Shown one piece after another: positions 24,087 through 34,100 of a stretch of DNA of 64,000 bases. Numbering within the stretch: position 1 is the stretch's first letter; each line of letters opens with the position of its first letter. The stretch comes from Acidobacteriota bacterium. Lineage in GTDB: Bacteria; Acidobacteriota; Blastocatellia; Pyrinomonadales; Pyrinomonadaceae. Below the pieces are notes generated by a model. It saw nothing but the letters and a program-made list of their open reading frames with translations, had not been told where the DNA came from and did no database searches. The stretch covers positions 3,668,001 to 3,732,000 of the forward strand of contig CP065003.1 in assembly GCA_016700175.1 (NCBI GenBank), in the 5' to 3' direction. Both the position numbers and the translations under genes were made by a program.

Positions 24087-25853
24087 ATGAGTGATCTGCC
24101 GCGAAAGTTCGGAGTTTATGGACTGATCGCCCTCGTATGGGCTTTTGGTTTTGCAGCTGCGCTGCCCGCAAGCGCAAAGACTGAGACTGAAACGGAGGCA
24201 GGCGCGCCAGCGGCACGCCTCGGCGTGATCAAGGGCGTAGTGCGCGACAAAGCCGGCAATCCCATTTCTAACGCGACGGTCGCTGTCTTCAGGTCTGGCA
24301 CCTCTAGACTTCTAAAACAAGTAACGGCAACAAAGAGCGGCAAGTTTATCGCCAAGATCATTCCCGGCACTTATACCATCCTCGCAGTCGCACAAGGCTT
24401 CAATCCGGTCACCCTCGAAAAAGTAAAGGTAAACGGCGAATCGGAACTGGTTTACGGTTTCAATTTGGAGAAAGCGGGCAGCGGCAACACGCTTCCCGAA
24501 AAGCGAAACGACCGTTTGAGCGCGAGGACCGCGATCCGGGCCGCACAGAGGTCGATATACCAGGTGAAGGAAGGCGAGGTGCCTTCCGCGGATACGGATG
24601 ACGGCCCTGTGGTCTCGGCGCCTTTCGGCGGAAGCGTCGACCAGACCGTTGCCGCGTTCAGGGAGGACGAGGGATCGGGCCGTAAAGGGCAGTCGATCGT
24701 CGAGACCTTTTATGCCTCCGGCAAAGCAGGCAGCTTCGCCGGCGTGAATTTCGCGACGCTTCAGCCTGTCGGCAAGGACGCCGAATTCGTGATCTCCGGA
24801 CAGACCGGGTACGGGCCCGCCGCTCCGCAAAGATTCGAGACAGCATTCAGCTTCAAGGCCGGTGACGACCACAGGGTCAGGCTTAAAGGATCGCTTTCGA
24901 AGCTGGGCGATGTCGTTTCCGGAAAACGGGAGGAAACACTCGGGCAGGTTTCGTTCCAGGCCCTGGACCAGTGGAATGTCCGCGAAGGTGTGATCCTCGT
25001 ACTCGGGATCGACTACTCCCGGTTTGTAGGCGCCGGAGATGATTTCTCCGTATCGCCGCGCATAGGCTTTCTTTACGACGTCGACTCAAAGACCCGCTTT
25101 AAGGCTTCATATACGACCGTAAATGAAGAAAGGTCGTGGCAGAGGGTGATCGAACTCGAGAGTTCGCAGGTCCTGTTCCGCGAACCAGTTGCCGTTCAGG
25201 ACATTCCGCTTCAAAACAGCCGGCCTTTGATGAACAAGAGCAGCCGGCTCGAGTTCGGCGTTGAACGAGTGCTCGACAACAGGTCGTCGGTCGAGGCGAA
25301 TGTATTCTTTGATTCCGTCGTCGGCCGGGGTCTTGGGTTCGAGACTTATTCGGAAGGCGGTCAGGCATTTAACAATTTTGTCGCTCAGCAAAGTGGCAGC
25401 GCCCTCGGAATGAGGGTCGTATACAACCGCAGGCTCAACGGGATATTCAGCACGGCTGCGGGCTACGCTTACGGGACAGGTCAGAGGCTTTCTGAAGAAG
25501 CGATCAGCGATCCCGCGAGCGTCCTTCGGAATGATGTTTTCCAGACCGTCTTCGGCCAGTTCACTGCAGACATACGGTCGGGGACAAGTGTCAGGACGAT
25601 CTTCAGGCTGTCACCCAGGGCGACCGTGTTCGCTATTGACCCGTTCGAAGGCCGGCTTGCGATCTACGATCCCAGCCTCAGCGTGATGGTCACGCAGGAG
25701 TTGCCGAGTTGGGGTCTTCCGATCGACGCCGAAGCCGTTCTCGACGCGCGAAATTTGTTCGACCGCCACGCCGGGGTTTCCGGCGACGAAGGGACTTTGC
25801 AGTTGAACCTGCAGAGGCGAATGCTTCGCGGCGGCATTCTGGTCCGTTTCTAG
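24087..25853 (+). CDS. Outer-membrane beta-barrel protein with N-terminal carboxypeptidase-regulatory-like domain
   Basis: 588 residues from the ATG at 24087, with AGAGGA upstream and a signal peptide (1-27) after; the longer frame overlaps the promoter. Residues about 42-125 form a transthyretin-like CarboxypepD_reg domain (VIKGVVRDKAGNPISNATVAVF, GKFIAKIIPGTYTILAVAQGF). A linker of about 90 residues follows. About 200-588 is a beta-barrel with alternating hydrophobic strands, ending in Phe (GGILVRF) as for BAM-inserted porins. The TonB plug typical of receptors is not evident, so it may be a plug-less relative of the Oar-like receptors. Confidence 0.78.
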   Translation: MSDLPRKFGVYGLIALVWAFGFAAALPASAKTETETEAGAPAARLGVIKGVVRDKAGNPISNATVAVFRSGTSRLLKQVTATKSGKFIAKIIPGTYTILAVAQGFNPVTLEKVKVNGESELVYGFNLEKAGSGNTLPEKRNDRLSARTAIRAAQRSIYQVKEGEVPSADTDDGPVVSAPFGGSVDQTVAAFREDEGSGRKGQSIVETFYASGKAGSFAGVNFATLQPVGKDAEFVISGQTGYGPAAPQRFETAFSFKAGDDHRVRLKGSLSKLGDVVSGKREETLGQVSFQALDQWNVREGVILVLGIDYSRFVGAGDDFSVSPRIGFLYDVDSKTRFKASYTTVNEERSWQRVIELESSQVLFREPVAVQDIPLQNSRPLMNKSSRLEFGVERVLDNRSSVEANVFFDSVVGRGLGFETYSEGGQAFNNFVAQQSGSALGMRVVYNRRLNGIFSTAAGYAYGTGQRLSEEAISDPASVLRNDVFQTVFGQFTADIRSGTSVRTIFRLSPRATVFAIDPFEGRLAIYDPSLSVMVTQELPSWGLPIDAEAVLDARNLFDRHAGVSGDEGTLQLNLQRRMLRGGILVRF

Positions 25854-25875
25854 ACAAATTGGGACAGACGCAACC

Positions 25876-25953
25876 CCGCAGGTTAGCGCGGATACACGCA
25901 GACTTTGTTCGGCACTATCTGTGTATATCTGCGGAGGCCTGCGGTTATTTTTT
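25876..25953 (+). terminator. Large imperfect hairpin terminator
   Basis: Arms of 27 nt (25876-25902 and 25918-25944) pair as 7 bp, a 4x4 internal loop and 16 positions with 13 Watson-Crick matches. TTATTTTTT follows. It lies 23 bp after the upstream stop. The remaining gap to 26120 shows no further feature. Confidence 0.8.
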
Positions 25954-26120
25954 CCAAATTCTCGGATTTTGTCTCGGAATTACGGATGGATCGGCCAGGC
26001 CGCCGCGGCGGTGCAGCGAAAGAGCAAGCGTTTAACGGTGTTAGAACGCACCTGATTTCACCGTGCTGACGGAATGCATGTTGCCTAATTATTTCAATCG
26101 GTTAAGTCCGCTTTGTTGAG

Positions 26121-29100
26121 ATGAAGGGGAAAGTGCTGACAAGTTGGAGCCTCGTTTGGCTGCTCGCGGCGGTTGTGCTGATCGCGGCCGGCGCTCTCAA
26201 CCTATCTCAGAGGGCTTACAACCAGCTTCCCCCGACGGACGGCGTGGAGTGGGTTCAGAAGAACGACGGAATATATGCCGAGAAAGTGAAACCCGGCTTT
26301 GCGGCCTCGCGGGCGGGCATCGCCGTCGGCGACAGGCTGATAGGGATCGGATTCGAAGGCGAAAAGGTTCAGGAGATCGGCCTCAGAGGCGATGTCGCCC
26401 TCTATCTTGAAACCGCCGGCGTTGGCGGAAACCTCACGTACTTCTATCAAAGGCCTTCTTGGTCGTTTTCCAATAACTTCTACTATGCGGATCTGCGGAA
26501 TATCGATTCCGTGCCCCGCTGGACAGCCAATTACCTGCTGTTGACGGTTGTCGGCTGTATTTGGCTACTGATCGGGGTCTTCGTGCTATTTAAGCAGGGC
26601 AGCCGGTCTCCGTTCATCCTGCACTTTGCCACCCTCTGCCTCGCCGCATTTGTCTTTCACGTCTACAATTCGCTTGGCCAGGGAGAGGATTTTGACCTCG
26701 GAGTTTCCCTTTTCGACAACCTTGCGTTCGCGTTCTTTGCGCCCCTGTTCCTTCATTTCTGCCTGCGATACCCGGTGAGGAGCGAGGTGTTTGAAGATAA
26801 GCCGTGGAAGACCCTGGTTCTCTATGTTCCCGCGGCTGTCATCTCCTCGTCGTACTTTGTGATCTCACTCGCGGACCTGGTACTGCCCATCGCGGTCCGC
26901 GATCCCTTTTACAGGGCGATCATCGCGAACGATATCCCGACCCTGTTGTACGACACCAGCTTCTATCACTTCGTCGTGGGCATTTCGCTCGGCGCCGGCG
27001 TGCTGAGCTGGCGTTTCTTCAAGAACCGGAAGCCGCTCGTCAGACAGCGCCTGAAATGGGCGATGTGGGGTACGATCGTCGCCGTTATCCCGATCCTCCT
27101 GCTCCAGACCGCCAGGCAGTTCATATATATTTCGGACGACAGCATTACAGCGTCCTTAACAATCCTGCCGCTCGCGCTGATCCCTTTGAGCTTCGGACAC
27201 TCGGTCGTCCGCTACCGCCTGATGGATGTGGACGTGGTGGTAAGGCGCGCCTTCGTCTATGCGTTGACGACCGTTACCATCGCGATGATGATCGGCGCCG
27301 TCGCGCTCGGACTCGTGTTCCTGGCTATCGGAAACAACCTCTCGAGCACCGAGATCGCGCTCCGGGCGGTCATCGCGGTCGTGGCGATGGGCGCGATAAT
27401 CATGCTTTCCGAGCCGCTCAAGAACTTCCTTCAGGAAAGGGTCGAGCGGTATTTCTACGGAGAGAAATACGACCTTCGCCGCGGTCTCCTCGATTTCGGA
27501 AAGACTCTTTCCGCAAGTACGGCAATGCAGCCGCTTCTTGACGGCCTCACGGCAAGGCTTCAGCAGGTGCTTGACGTCGAGAAGGTCGCCGTTTTCATCG
27601 AGGACCAGGATGCCGAAGAGAATTACCGCATAGCGAAGTCGGTCGGACTGAGCGACGAGTACCGAATTCCCTCCGACTTCAAACAGATGATCCGCCAGAA
27701 GTCTGCGAAGAAAGGCGTCGTGCGCGCGGACGAGTTCGCGCTTCTCGAAAACGATGCATCCGCGGGCGAGGAGCATCAGGTGCCTATCTCGCCGAATGGA
27801 AATGGAAACGGAAACGGTCATCTGGCGGCGATCGTGAGACAGGAACTTCACTATTACGTGCCGTGTGTCGTCAGGGGAAGAATGGTTGCGGTTATCGGCC
27901 TGGGGCGTGCCCGCGACGGAAGCCTCCTCTCTTCGGAGGACATCGGCATCATTCAGACGATCTCCGGCTATGTCGCCGTGGCGATCGAGAACAGCCTTCT
28001 CTACCAGGAGCAGGAGACTCGCGCCAGCGAGCTGGCCCTTCTAAAGGAGTTCAACGAGTCGATCGTCGAGTCGGTCAACGTAGGTTTGATCGCAGTGGAC
28101 GAAAGCGGGCTGATCACGAGGTGCAACACCTCGTTCGAACAGATGTTCGGTTTCAGCCGCTCGGAAGCAGTCGGGCGGTTGGCGGCGGACGTATTCCGTC
28201 CTGAATTCGCGGACAGCATAGAACAGGTGCTTGGAAAGTCCAGCTGGCACCTGACTGAGATTCGGAACGCTTACAAGATTGAGACGAGAAAGCTGGGCGG
28301 CGAGCCCTTGATCCTGAACGTGGCAATCGCACCGCTCAGAAGCCCTGACGGCTCGCAGAACGGTGCGATCGTCGTGCTTGAGAACGTCACTTCCAGAGTG
28401 AAGCTCGAAGAAGGTCTGCAGCAAAACGAGAAGCTTTCCAGCATCGGTCTTCTCGCGGCGGGAGTCGCGCACGAGGTCAACACGCCTTTGACGGGGGTCT
28501 CGAGCTACACGCAGATGCTTTTGGGAATGATCCCCGAATCGGACCCCAAACACGAGCTTCTGCAGAAGGTCCACAAACAGACCGAGCGCGCTTCGAACAT
28601 CGTCGGGAATCTGCTTAATTTCTCGAGAGCGGGAAATTCCGGGGAGTTCACGGATGTCGACGTGAACAAGCTGCTCGATGATACCCTGCAATTGCTCGAG
28701 CCTCAGATCCGCAGGAGCAAAGTCGAGATCGTCAGGGCCTATTCTAAGGCGGCCCCGAAGATCAACGGGAATCCGGGCAAACTCCAGCAAGTGTTCACAA
28801 ACATCATCATCAACGCTCAGGACGCGATCCTTAACGAGGGGTCGATCACGCTCGAGACCAAGATAGAAAGTGAGGGCGCGGTCATCATCCGCATTTCCGA
28901 CACGGGTACGGGGATCGATCCCGATGACCTTTCCAAGATCTACGATCCTTTCTTCACGACCAAGGCGGTCGGCAGCGGGACCGGGCTCGGAATGGCCGTG
29001 ACGTACGGCATCGTGCAGGAGCATTCCGGCACGATCGAAGTACTTAGCGAAAAGGGCGTAGGTACCACTTTTGAGCTCGCGTTTCCTGAAGCCGCACGCA

Positions 29101-29123
29101 CGCCGCAGAAGATCGCCAGTTGA
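26121..29123 (+). CDS. Membrane sensor histidine kinase (PDZ-7+TM-GAF-PAS-HisKA-HATPase)
   Basis: 1000 residues. TM helix 7-27. A PDZ-like periplasmic domain is at about 45-112 (KPGFAASRAGIAVGDRLIGI). About nine further TM helices span 134-430. The GAF domain is about 460-635 and is interrupted by an Asn/Gly-rich insert NGNGNGNGH. A PAS domain is at about 645-765 (GLIAVDESGLITRCN, QMFGFSRSEAVGR). HisKA has phosphoacceptor His784 (AAGVAHEVNTPLTG). HATPase has N box from 891 (QQVFTNIIINAQDAI), DTGTGID, FFTTK and GTGLGMA. It should autophosphorylate in response to a membrane or periplasmic cue. No response regulator is adjacent, so it is an orphan. It may be cotranscribed with the aminotransferase 18 bp downstream. 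Confidence 0.92.
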   Translation: MKGKVLTSWSLVWLLAAVVLIAAGALNLSQRAYNQLPPTDGVEWVQKNDGIYAEKVKPGFAASRAGIAVGDRLIGIGFEGEKVQEIGLRGDVALYLETAGVGGNLTYFYQRPSWSFSNNFYYADLRNIDSVPRWTANYLLLTVVGCIWLLIGVFVLFKQGSRSPFILHFATLCLAAFVFHVYNSLGQGEDFDLGVSLFDNLAFAFFAPLFLHFCLRYPVRSEVFEDKPWKTLVLYVPAAVISSSYFVISLADLVLPIAVRDPFYRAIIANDIPTLLYDTSFYHFVVGISLGAGVLSWRFFKNRKPLVRQRLKWAMWGTIVAVIPILLLQTARQFIYISDDSITASLTILPLALIPLSFGHSVVRYRLMDVDVVVRRAFVYALTTVTIAMMIGAVALGLVFLAIGNNLSSTEIALRAVIAVVAMGAIIMLSEPLKNFLQERVERYFYGEKYDLRRGLLDFGKTLSASTAMQPLLDGLTARLQQVLDVEKVAVFIEDQDAEENYRIAKSVGLSDEYRIPSDFKQMIRQKSAKKGVVRADEFALLENDASAGEEHQVPISPNGNGNGNGHLAAIVRQELHYYVPCVVRGRMVAVIGLGRARDGSLLSSEDIGIIQTISGYVAVAIENSLLYQEQETRASELALLKEFNESIVESVNVGLIAVDESGLITRCNTSFEQMFGFSRSEAVGRLAADVFRPEFADSIEQVLGKSSWHLTEIRNAYKIETRKLGGEPLILNVAIAPLRSPDGSQNGAIVVLENVTSRVKLEEGLQQNEKLSSIGLLAAGVAHEVNTPLTGVSSYTQMLLGMIPESDPKHELLQKVHKQTERASNIVGNLLNFSRAGNSGEFTDVDVNKLLDDTLQLLEPQIRRSKVEIVRAYSKAAPKINGNPGKLQQVFTNIIINAQDAILNEGSITLETKIESEGAVIIRISDTGTGIDPDDLSKIYDPFFTTKAVGSGTGLGMAVTYGIVQEHSGTIEVLSEKGVGTTFELAFPEAARTPQKIAS

Positions 29124-29141
29124 CCCATCCGGTCTCCCTCT

Positions 29142-29972
29142 TTGTCACCGACTGATCAAAACGAAAAACTTGTATTTCTCGACGGCGAGCTCGTCAGCGA
29201 GGTTTGCGCGGGAGCGTCGGCCGTTTCCGGCTCTGTTCTTTACGGCAAGGGAGTGTTCACGACGATCGCGTTATGCGGCGGCGAGCCCTTCGAATGGGCG
29301 CGTCACGCGAAGAGGCTTGCGAAGAACTCTCATATCCTTGGTCTCGAGATCGGCCCTTCGGCGATCGAAGAACTTCTAGGCTCGCTGAGGGATCTGGCGG
29401 CGAGAAACGAATCAGGCGAAGGAAAGGCAAGGATCACGATCTTCGATCCTTCTGCTCCGGAACTTTGGGGAGGCGGTCCCGCGCGGCCGTGCTCCGTAAT
29501 GATCCAGACATCGGAGCGTCGCCCTGCACAAGACCCGTTGTCGGTTGCGGTCTCGCCGTTCCTTCTGAATTCGGCATCACCGCTCGCGGGTCTGAAGACG
29601 TGCAACTACCTCGAGCCCCTGCTCGCGAAGGAAGAGGCCTTTCGAAGAGGTTTCGGCGAAGCGGTCAGGTTGAACGAGAAGGGATTTGTCGCGGGGTGCT
29701 GTCTCGCAAACCTCTTTTGGGTCTCGCGCGCAGGCGGTGCGTTAAGAACGCCCGCACTCTCGACGGGGTGTTTGCCCGGCACTATTCGCGAATATATCCT
29801 GGAGCGTACGGACGTCGAGGAGGCGGAGATCGGTCTGGATGAGCTCAGGGCCGACGCGGAAGCGATGTTCGTGACGTCTGCCGTTCGAGGGATCTCGCCC
29901 GTCTTCGAGGTCGAAGGGTTTGAACGCCTTTCTCCCGTTCGGGAAACCGCGACCTCGATCGTTCCATACTGA
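29142..29972 (+). CDS. Class IV PLP aminotransferase (PabC/IlvE-like)
   Basis: 276 residues if the TTG at 29142 is the start. No ATG is near, and only 18 bp separate it from the kinase gene, so translation coupling is likely. Fold type IV PLP enzyme. Catalytic Lys152 is in LKTCNYLEPLLAKEEA. RLNEKGFVAGCCLANLFWV carries the phosphate-binding loop, and STGCLPGTIRE is the motif shared with aminodeoxychorismate lyases. It is either a 4-amino-4-deoxychorismate lyase (folate pathway) or a D-/branched-chain amino acid transaminase. The LPGTIRE motif and short length lean to the former. Confidence 0.85.
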   Translation: MSPTDQNEKLVFLDGELVSEVCAGASAVSGSVLYGKGVFTTIALCGGEPFEWARHAKRLAKNSHILGLEIGPSAIEELLGSLRDLAARNESGEGKARITIFDPSAPELWGGGPARPCSVMIQTSERRPAQDPLSVAVSPFLLNSASPLAGLKTCNYLEPLLAKEEAFRRGFGEAVRLNEKGFVAGCCLANLFWVSRAGGALRTPALSTGCLPGTIREYILERTDVEEAEIGLDELRADAEAMFVTSAVRGISPVFEVEGFERLSPVRETATSIVPY

Positions 29973-29986
29973 GATCAGGTTCGTCT

Positions 29987-31078
29987 TCAGGCGATAGCGG
30001 CTTCGTATACTTTCAGCGTTGAATCAGCGATCCTCTCTTTTGTGAGCATTTCCTCCGCAAAGCTGCGTGCGGAATTGCCTATCCCGGACAGGTCTTCTTT
30101 GTCGGAAGCAAGCCGCAGGATATTCGCCGCCAGAGCGACAGGATCCTTTCCGTCAGAAACGAGTGTCGTCTTTCCTTCCCCGATCAGATCTCCCGACGGT
30201 CCTGTGCGCACCGCGACGACCGGCACGCCGGCAGCCATCGCCTCGAGCGCGGCAAGATCCGCAGTCCCCGAGCTCGAGGTGACGACGAACGCTGATGCAG
30301 CCGCGAACAGATGATCGAGTTCGTCAATCTTGTCCAAAAAGAGAATATTGTTTTCCAGGTCGAACACTCGGACCAGCCGTCTAAGCCTTCTCCTGAACGG
30401 GCCGTCGCCTTCGGAGGCCCATCCGATCACAACGAAATACGCATCGGGCAGCTCACGAATAACCTCGTTGGCGGCCAGGATCAGATCGTCACCCGGTGAA
30501 AGCCCGCCGACCGCCGCCACGACCCATCGCTCTTCGCCTATGCCGTATTCGTGTCGGAATCCGGCCGCGAAATCTCGTTTCCCCTCTTCGGTCCGCTCAA
30601 GCACAGTTCCGAACCCCGGGATCCCGGTCAACCGTTCGCGGCCGAATCGTTCCGCCAGGACCTGTCCGGCGACGTATGACGTTGCTACCAGCGCCGAGGC
30701 GTTTCGTGCGGTCAAACGCGAAAACATTCCCACAGGGGCCGACGAATGATGAGAGATGATCAGCGACGCTCCGCTCAGTTTGGCGGCGATCGCTGCGGAT
30801 GGGTAATCGCGCGGAAGATGCGCGTGAATGATCTCGGAGCCGATTTTGCGAGCGACGCCCGCGATCCGGAACGCCGAGATCACGTCCGCACCGCCTCTCA
30901 GTTTCGCCTCGTAAGGTTCATTTCCGGAGGCGGCGGCCAGACGGCCTTTCCACTCGCAGCCGACCGGCAAGACTGAACGGACATCGGCGCCCTTCGCGGA
31001 AAGTCCCGAAGACAGATCGCATATGTGCCTCTCGGTATCTCCGAGCATCACGGCGGATGATATCTGCAGTAGCCGCAT
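29987..31078 (-). CDS. GT4-family glycosyltransferase
   Basis: 363 residues, GT-B fold, cytosolic or membrane-peripheral. The N-terminal domain has the HAHLPRDYPSAAIAAKL turn. The C-terminal domain has AAVGGLSPGDD, then ALEAMAAGVPVVAVRTGPSGDLI, the family EX7E-type donor-site region. It probably transfers a sugar from an NDP-sugar onto an envelope glycan. The donor and acceptor are unknown and no polysaccharide cluster surrounds it. Convergent with the aminotransferase gene (14-bp gap). No Shine-Dalgarno; a TAGAAT box ends 6 nt before the ATG. Confidence 0.87.
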   Translation of the reverse strand: MRLLQISSAVMLGDTERHICDLSSGLSAKGADVRSVLPVGCEWKGRLAAASGNEPYEAKLRGGADVISAFRIAGVARKIGSEIIHAHLPRDYPSAAIAAKLSGASLIISHHSSAPVGMFSRLTARNASALVATSYVAGQVLAERFGRERLTGIPGFGTVLERTEEGKRDFAAGFRHEYGIGEERWVVAAVGGLSPGDDLILAANEVIRELPDAYFVVIGWASEGDGPFRRRLRRLVRVFDLENNILFLDKIDELDHLFAAASAFVVTSSSGTADLAALEAMAAGVPVVAVRTGPSGDLIGEGKTTLVSDGKDPVALAANILRLASDKEDLSGIGNSARSFAEEMLTKERIADSTLKVYEAAIA

Positions 31079-31084
31079 CGGCTA

Positions 31085-31113
31085 ATTCTATTCGGAACCG
31101 GCACGGATGCTAA
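31085..31113 (-). promoter_or_regulatory. Promoter for a leaderless glycosyltransferase mRNA
   Basis: On the minus strand, TTAGCA, a 17-bp spacer and TAGAAT end 6 nt before the ATG at 31078. There is no Shine-Dalgarno, and the predicted transcription start coincides with the start codon. Confidence 0.5.
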
Positions 31114-31122
31114 GCGGCTGAA

Positions 31123-31153
31123 CAAAAAAAAGCGCGCCCCGGAAGAGGCGCGC
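31123..31153 (-). terminator. Intrinsic terminator of the first Oar-like receptor
   Basis: On the minus strand, a GCGCGCC/GGCGCGC stem is followed by eight or more T, 24 bp beyond the stop codon. It overlaps the likely glycosyltransferase promoter region. Confidence 0.9.
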
Positions 31154-31176
31154 GGAAGTAAGCCCTCAAGAAATGG

Positions 31177-34100
31177 CTAGAACTGGAACCTCGCCCCGAG
31201 CTGCATCTGGAAGACCTGGCTTCCGGGATTGTTGTTCAGGAGCAGATTTCCGCTCGAATCCCTCAGTTGAAGGAAGTTCGGGTTAGTGGCGGTGTTCACA
31301 CCGCAATCGATCGCGACGGGACTACAGTAGGCCGTCACGGTCGAACCCGAATACTGAAGGTTCATCAGGTTGAAGACGTTGAAGAACTCCGCTGAGAGTA
31401 CGACCCGGCGGTTCTCGCCAAAGCCGAATCCCTTCTGGATCCTCGCGTCGATGTCCGTCACGCTGCGGTTGCGGAACATGTTTCTCGTGAACACCTCTCC
31501 GTTCGGATAGACCGGACGGTCGTTGAACAGGGTGTCGCCGTTCAGGTCCGCGTTCGCGATCGCGTCGACCGGAAGCCCCGAACGGATGCGGATCGCACTT
31601 GAGACCTCGAATCCAAACGGCAGGAAAAACACCGGGTTCGCCACGAACTGGTGTCTCCTGTCCAGCCTTGAAGGTCCGTATTCCGGGATTAGGTTGTACG
31701 TATCGACCGCGTCCTGTCCGCCCGCGCTTCTCTCGTTGTCGTCATCAGAAAGCGACCTCGAGACGGTGTAGTAAGCGTTGAGGATTCCCCAGCTTCTCGA
31801 CAGTCTTGCCCTGAAAGTCAGCGAAGTGTACAGCGAGCGGGCCGACGATTCGCGGATCTGAACGCTGCCCAGCGATGTGACGGGCCGCGCCCGTACCGGG
31901 AAGAAAGTCGGGAAGTTCGTCGGCCGTGTAACGCCTATGATCGGCCGGCCCGTATCGAGAGCGATCAGCTGATCCCTCTGAGCCTGCGTAAGACCCGGCG
32001 CTGACTGCGCGTACTGTGTCAGGTTCACAGACACGGGAAGATTCAGCTCCCGGTTCCTCTCGAGCCTCGAAGTGTTGACGTTCAGAAAATCGACCCCGAC
32101 TATGAGTCCATCGGCGACCTCGCGCTCGTACGCGAGCCCGAGCTGTATCGATCTCGGATTCTTGAAGTCCTCTTCAATTCCGATAGGAGCGAGTCCCGGA
32201 AGCCCTTGCCCGAGCGCTGCCGCGATCGTGTCAATATCCGACCGCGAAAGCTGAGGAAGGCTGTCAAGACCGAACGAGTTCAGGTTGACGCCGGCAAGAA
32301 GGAACTGCCTGTAGACCGAGTTCGGGACGCACGACCTGGTGTCCGACGGGTTGACCACCTGCGGACAGGAAAGGCCGGTCGCGGACAATGCCGCCACATA
32401 GCCCGGATTAGCCGTCAGGAACGCGTTGTACGCCGTTGCGCCCGCAGCGGTACCCGCAGACAATGCGGAACTCGAAAACGGTATCTGGACCGAAAGGTCA
32501 CCCGCAGGATCGCGGAAATTATTTACCGGCGCCGCGAGCAAAAGAAGGGGCGTCCTTGCGTAGAAAAGACCGCCGAAGCCCCTGAGCACGCTCTTGCCGT
32601 TTCCGCTCAAGTCCCAGGCAAACCCGACCCTCGGGCCAAACTGCCATCCGCTGTCCGGAATGGACGTCGGATCAAGGCCGCCGCCTCTCAGAGGGAAATT
32701 CGCATTCTGCAGCAACGAGATCAACGCATCGTTGCCGAGTTGCGGATCCGGATTGTACTGCTGCTCGGCGCGAATGCCGAAATCGATCTGAAATCTCGGG
32801 GTGATGCGCCAGTTGTCCTGTGCGAAGAACGCGAGCTCGCGAACCGTGTAGTCGGCGAGAAGATTGCCGATCTGCTGGCGGTAGTTCGCCGAGGTGTTGT
32901 CGAAACGCCTGTCCGTCGTGGAGCCCGCCGTCAAAGATGCGGCTTCGAACGCGGCTTGAGCAGCGCCTCCGATGAAGTACGCTCCGGTCTGGTTAAAGCC
33001 GAAAAGCTGGCTCGCGTAGATGTCGCTGAACTCGCCGCCGAGTTTAAGCGTGTGGTTGCCAGCCAGGATGGTCAGGCTGTCGGCAAACTGGAGTCTTTCG
33101 TCGTACTGGGTAGTCGGAAGAAAGGTCCTCGTCCCGAATTCACCCACGCCGCCTAGAGACACGTTCGGAGCGATCGCGTTGGCGAACCTCGGCCTGTCCT
33201 CGCGGGCCAGCTGAAATCTGAAATCGTTCAGAATGTTCGGGGTGAAGTTGCTGATCAGCTGAGCGACGAGGATGCGGTTTCGGTTCTTCTCCGTGCCGTT
33301 GGTGGAAAGCGCCCTGTTCGTGGTCGGGTCGAGCGTGGTCTCTCCGGTCGCGTTCGCGTTCTCGGCGTTATTCTTGCTGTAGTTGAAACGAACCGTCAGC
33401 AGGTTATTCGAATTCGCCTGCCAGTCAACGCGGCCGAGAGCGGCCCATGCGTCGTTTGTCTGCGTGAAAGAGGTCTGGTTGCCAGTGTAGATCGCGTAGG
33501 CCTCCTCGGTGGTGGCACTTCTCGTGACGTTCCGGAGGTTGCTGTAGAGGACTTCTCTCGGAGCTTCGAACCTCTGAAATTCTAGCGCGCCGAAATAGAA
33601 AAGCCTGTCGGTAACGATCGGGCCGCCGATCGATCCGCCGAACTGGTGCTGGGTCGGCGCGGCGATCGCATCGACGTTTCGCACTCGTTCGATCTCGTCA
33701 ACGAACTCGTTCTGGCGCGAAAGTTCCTCGGGTCTCCATAGATAGAACGCGGAGCCGCGCACATCGTTGGTTCCCGACTTGGTGACGGCGTTCACGACGC
33801 CGCCGGTCGAACGCCCGAACTCGGGAGAATAACCGCCCGAAACCACGTTGAACTCGCGGATAGATTCCTGCGGGATCGTGAACGCGAGATTCGCGCGCTC
33901 GCCGCCTCGGATTCCGCCGAAGAACGGCTGGTTATAATCGACGCCGTCGACATTGATGTTGGAGTTGATTCCGCGCTGCCCGGCGAGAGAGATCTGGCCG
34001 CGCTGCGGATCGACCTGCGCGGTCGGAGTAAGCGTAACGAAGTCCTGAAATCGCCGTCCGTTGATCGGCAGGTTCGAAATGGCGGTCTCGCTCAGCACGG

